A stretch of 7,964 bases of DNA. Source: Lawsonibacter sp. GTDB taxonomy: Bacteria; Bacillota; Clostridia; Oscillospirales; Oscillospiraceae. The position numbers and the translations under genes are program-made. Numbering within the stretch: the first letter of the stretch is position 1; every line of letters starts with the position of its first letter. The DNA lies in assembly GCA_022798155.1 (NCBI GenBank), contig JAAWLY010000097.1, positions 1 to 7,964 on the forward strand, given 5' to 3'. Positions 5,756 to 7,964 of this stretch are shown here, piece by piece. The notes below the pieces were generated by a model that saw only the letters and a list, made by a program, of their open reading frames with translations, made no database searches and was not told the origin of the DNA.

Positions 5756-5771
5756 AGGTTCACATCCACTT

Positions 5772-5818
5772 CAAATGTAGTTAATTATTATACTACACTT
5801 GTCGTTGATCCCTGTCAA
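5772..5818 (-). promoter_or_regulatory. Promoter and probable BlaI operator of the bla-type operon
   Basis: On the minus strand, TTGACA (5818-5813) and TAGTAT (5795-5790) are separated by 17 bases; an overlapping TATAAT (5792-5787) would give a 20-base spacer. An inverted repeat overlaps the -10: CAAATGTAGT (5772-5781) and ACTACACTTG (5792-5801), matching at 9 of 10 positions with a 10-base spacer. BlaI-family proteins bind TACA/TGTA-containing dyads, and these halves contain those tetramers. Here the halves point outward and are further apart than in the staphylococcal operators. Autorepression is the likely function. Confidence 0.7.
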
Positions 5819-5920
5819 GTTACAGACCGGTTACAAACGCCCCGCCTGATTTTCGGGAAGGTTCCCACCGTTTCGACCAATTTCTCCCGCTATCTTAAAG
5901 AAACCTTCACGGAAATTTCA

Positions 5921-5949
5921 TAGACATTTTTGCCAGACCATGCTAGAAT
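5921..5949 (+). promoter_or_regulatory. Extended -10 promoter of the tagA-like operon
   Basis: TAGACA (5921-5926) and TAGAAT (5944-5949) are 17 bases apart, with TG at 5941-5942 giving an extended -10 (TGCTAGAAT). Transcription would begin near 5956, about 100 bases upstream of the glycosyltransferase start. It is divergent from the bla-type promoter, with roughly 100 bases between the two -35 elements. I see no further site in 5819-5920. Confidence 0.7.
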
Positions 5950-5975
5950 AGTAAGAAGTATAAGGAAAAGTATAT

Positions 5976-6035
5976 CCGCCGCTGTTTGAGCGACTGTTCG
6001 CCGGGGAATGATGACTCTGGCGGGCAAAACGGCGG
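5976..6035 (+). other. Foldable GC-rich leader upstream of the TagA-like gene
   Basis: CCGCCG (5976-5981) can pair with CGGCGG (6030-6035). Inside it, TGTTCGCC (5995-6002) can pair with GGCGGGCA (6019-6026), with two G-U pairs, around a 16-base loop. The nested stems end 22 bases before the start codon. I do not recognise a riboswitch class, and there is no terminator-like T run. In GC-rich DNA such pairing can arise by chance. Confidence 0.3.
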
Positions 6036-6057
6036 CTGCGCACGCGCCGGAGGGCGC

Positions 6058-6792
6058 ATGGAGGTTCGTTTGAAAAAAGAAATTTTAGGCGTCATGTTTG
6101 ACGACCTCACCCGGGAGGAGGCCGCCCAGGCAGGCGCGCGGCTCCTGGAGGAGGACAAGTTCCACTATGTGGTCACCCCCAACCCGGAGTTTATTCTGGC
6201 CGCGGAGAAGGACAGTGAGTTTCGGCGGGTGCTCAACGGGGCGGACCTGGTTTTGGCTGACGGCATCGGAGTGGTCTATTCTGCCAGGATCAAGGGCACG
6301 CCCCTGAAAGGCCGGGTCACTGGCATTGGCTTTGCGGAGGACATGCTGGATTGCCTCAACCAGCGCGGGGAGAGGCTCTATCTTCTGGGAGCCAAACCCG
6401 GCGTAGCCGAGGAGGCGGGCCGCCGTATTTTGGAGCGGTATCCCAACATTACCCTGTGCGGCACTCAGGACGGCTATTTCCAGGACGAGGAGGCGGCCCT
6501 GCTGAAGGTGGCCGCCGCCCGGCCCGATCTGCTCTTTGTCTGTCTGGGGGCCCCCAAGCAGGAGAAGTGGATGGCCCGGTGGGGCAGGCACACCGGCGCC
6601 CGGCTGGCCATCGGCCTGGGGGGTGCGCTGGACGTTTTTGCCGGCAAGGTGGAGCGGGCCCCGGAGTCCTGGCAGAAGCTGGGGTTGGAGTGGGCCTACC
6701 GCCTGAAAAAAGAGCCCCAGCGGGTGGGCCGGATGGCCAAGCTGCCCCTTGTGCTGGTGAAGGCGGCGGGGGAGCGGTTTAAGAAAGGATGA
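6058..6792 (+). CDS. WecG/TagA/CpsF-family glycosyltransferase (GT26)
   Basis: Family members transfer an N-acetylmannosamine-type sugar onto undecaprenyl-diphospho-GlcNAc at the cytoplasmic face of the membrane, an early step of wall teichoic acid or related polymer synthesis. From ATG 6058 the protein has 244 residues, the usual length. Visible motifs are VVTPNPEFI (38-46), ADLVLADGIGVV (62-73) with the presumed catalytic Asp68, GRVTG (85-89, Arg86), LLGAKPG (109-115), GTQDGYF (135-141), VCLGAPKQEKW (161-171, Gln168) and GLGGALDVFAGKVERAPESW (186-205), then EWAYRLKKEPQR (211-222), whose family counterpart helps membrane docking. An in-frame TTG at 5986 would add 24 unlikely residues inside the structured leader. 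GGAGGG is only 3 bases before ATG 6058, and TTG 6070, five bases after GGAGG, is an alternative start. The exact sugars cannot be read. Confidence 0.9.
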   Translation: MEVRLKKEILGVMFDDLTREEAAQAGARLLEEDKFHYVVTPNPEFILAAEKDSEFRRVLNGADLVLADGIGVVYSARIKGTPLKGRVTGIGFAEDMLDCLNQRGERLYLLGAKPGVAEEAGRRILERYPNITLCGTQDGYFQDEEAALLKVAAARPDLLFVCLGAPKQEKWMARWGRHTGARLAIGLGGALDVFAGKVERAPESWQKLGLEWAYRLKKEPQRVGRMAKLPLVLVKAAGERFKKG

Positions 6793-6796
6793 TTAT

Positions 6797-7964
6797 ATGT
6801 CCATCGACAGATGGGGACAGAGGCTGTGGCAGAAGCTGCCCGCCGCCCAGCGCGCCGCCTTTTTCGGCTGTGTGGTCACGGGACTGCTGGTTCACCTCTA
6901 TGCCTTCACCAACCTGATCCCCAACAGCGACGGACTAAGCCGGGTCTATGACCTGCAGCAGATGACAGTATCCGGGCGGTGGTTTCTCCACTACGCCTCC
7001 GCCCTGAACAACTTTACCCAGATGCCCATGGCCATCGGCCTGCTGTCCCTGGTGCTCCTGGGGCTGGCTGCCGGCCTGACGGCGGACCTGCTGAACATCC
7101 ACAGCGCCCTGCTGGGGGGGCTGTCCGGGGCGGTGATGGCCGCGTTCCCCTGTTTGGGTTACGCGTTTCTCTACATGTTCACCGCCTCCGCCTACTGTCT
7201 GTCCATTCTGCTGGCGGTGCTGTCCGTCTGGCTGGCCAGACGGGGTAAGGCGGGCTGGCTGCTGGGGGTGCTGGCGCTGGCCCTGTCCATGGGGACCTAT
7301 CAGGCCTATGTAACGGTGGCCATCGGCCTGTCTCTGCTGGTGGTGTTGAAGGAGACGCTGGACCCCGGCGCCACTTTAAAAGGAACCTGGAAGCTGGGCC
7401 TGCGGCTGGTGGGTGTTCTGGTGGCGGGAGCCGTGCTGTACTACGCCATACTGCTGGTATTTTTAAAGGTAAAAAACCTGGAGCTTCTGTCCTATCTGGG
7501 GATGGACGCGGCCAGCTCTGGCTACCCCTTGAGCCAGCTGCCCCGGCTGGTGCTGGACGCCTATAAGCAGGTGATCTCCTTCTTCTTCCTGCCCGGAGCG
7601 GCCAACGCCTTTGCCACTCCCCTTCTGGCGGTTATTGATCTGCTGGCTCTGGCGCTGGGGGCGGCGTGCTTTCTGTTCCGCCTGCGGGCGGGGGAGCTGG
7701 GACGGGAGCTGTGGCGTCCCCTGGGGGCGCTGGCCATGCTGGCTCTGCTCCCGCTGGGGATCAACTTCGGGCAGCTGCTCAGCCCCTATAATCCCCCCAC
7801 CCCCCTGATGAAATACGCCTTTGCGGCGGTTTATCTGGCGGTAATTCTGCTGCTCCAGCGGGCGGACGAGGTGTCCGCACGGGAGCGGGGCCTGCTGGCC
7901 AGAGGGGCGGCGGTGTGGGCCGCTGTGCTGCTGCTGTTCTGCCTGCAGCGGCCCGACGTGCTGA
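6797..7964 (+). CDS. Multi-spanning membrane protein resembling GtrII-type glucosyltransferases, runs off right edge
   Basis: The frame is open from ATG 6797 to the window end, giving 389 codons without a stop. AGGA at 6786-6789, inside the end of the preceding gene, is seven bases from the ATG, and only four bases separate the genes, so they form one operon. At least ten hydrophobic segments are visible, near 20-37, 76-97, 104-122, 126-146, 153-184, 202-223, 271-295, 308-325, 338-353 and 366-382. After the first helix comes NLIPNSDGL (39-47), then MTVSGRWFLHY (56-66) and later CLGYAFLYMFTASAY (119-133). From memory, this order (acidic loop, SGRWF, then YMFTA..Y) matches the GtrII family (Pfam Glucos_trans_II), which uses lipid-linked sugars to decorate surface polysaccharides. 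With the TagA-like partner, a role in glycosylating a cell-surface polymer is plausible. The C-terminus and substrate are unknown. Confidence 0.8.
   Translation, partial: MSIDRWGQRLWQKLPAAQRAAFFGCVVTGLLVHLYAFTNLIPNSDGLSRVYDLQQMTVSGRWFLHYASALNNFTQMPMAIGLLSLVLLGLAAGLTADLLNIHSALLGGLSGAVMAAFPCLGYAFLYMFTASAYCLSILLAVLSVWLARRGKAGWLLGVLALALSMGTYQAYVTVAIGLSLLVVLKETLDPGATLKGTWKLGLRLVGVLVAGAVLYYAILLVFLKVKNLELLSYLGMDAASSGYPLSQLPRLVLDAYKQVISFFFLPGAANAFATPLLAVIDLLALALGAACFLFRLRAGELGRELWRPLGALAMLALLPLGINFGQLLSPYNPPTPLMKYAFAAVYLAVILLLQRADEVSARERGLLARGAAVWAAVLLLFCLQRPDVL

Noticed and set aside
6008..6073. Short upstream frame (MMTLAGKTAAAHA...) that could be a leader peptide before the TagA-like gene
   Set aside because: The GGGG in front is too close to the ATG to act as a ribosome binding site, the composition is ordinary, and it shows no attenuator pattern.

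Overview
The window looks like chromosomal DNA of a GC-rich, butyrate-forming Clostridia, most likely of the Oscillospiraceae (Flavonifractor, Lawsonibacter or Oscillibacter type). The reasons are the GC-rich codon use, strong AGGAGG-type ribosome binding sites, two butyryl-CoA pathway genes and Firmicutes-style BlaI/BlaR1 and TagA genes. The organism call is inferred from gene content and was not searched.

Left part (1-2943): butyrate metabolism with a regulator gene between its genes. The 5' end of an acyl-CoA (butyryl-CoA) dehydrogenase gene runs off the left edge on the minus strand. Its upstream region carries a TTGCTT-17-TATAAT promoter and a Rex-like operator. A plus-strand gene follows for a 503-residue MerR regulator fused to an RDD-type membrane domain and a further C-terminal domain. 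It is preceded by a MerR-style promoter with a 19-bp spacer and a dyad. A bidirectional terminator separates it from a convergent 3-hydroxybutyryl-CoA dehydrogenase gene (hbd), which has its own TTGCGT-17-TATACT promoter.

Middle part (2944-5818): a three-gene minus-strand operon with a BlaI-type repressor, a short M56 (BlaR1-type) membrane protease and a 499-residue membrane-anchored protein. The last protein begins with what resembles the segment that normally follows the protease domain inside BlaR1-like proteins, so the sensor/protease may be split over two genes. The operon starts at a TTGACA-17-TAGTAT promoter overlapped by an inverted repeat that is a good candidate BlaI operator.

Right part (5819-7964): a plus-strand, divergently transcribed surface-polysaccharide unit. 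An extended -10 promoter leads through a GC-rich, foldable leader into a WecG/TagA/CpsF glycosyltransferase gene. Four bases later starts a multi-spanning membrane protein resembling the GtrII family, which runs off the right edge.

No tRNA, rRNA, CRISPR array, insertion sequence or phage gene was seen. The most distinctive items are the apparently membrane-tethered MerR-RDD fusion, the split BlaR1-like module, the Rex-like site before the dehydrogenase gene, and an Hbd cofactor loop that lacks the usual NAD-selecting acidic residue.
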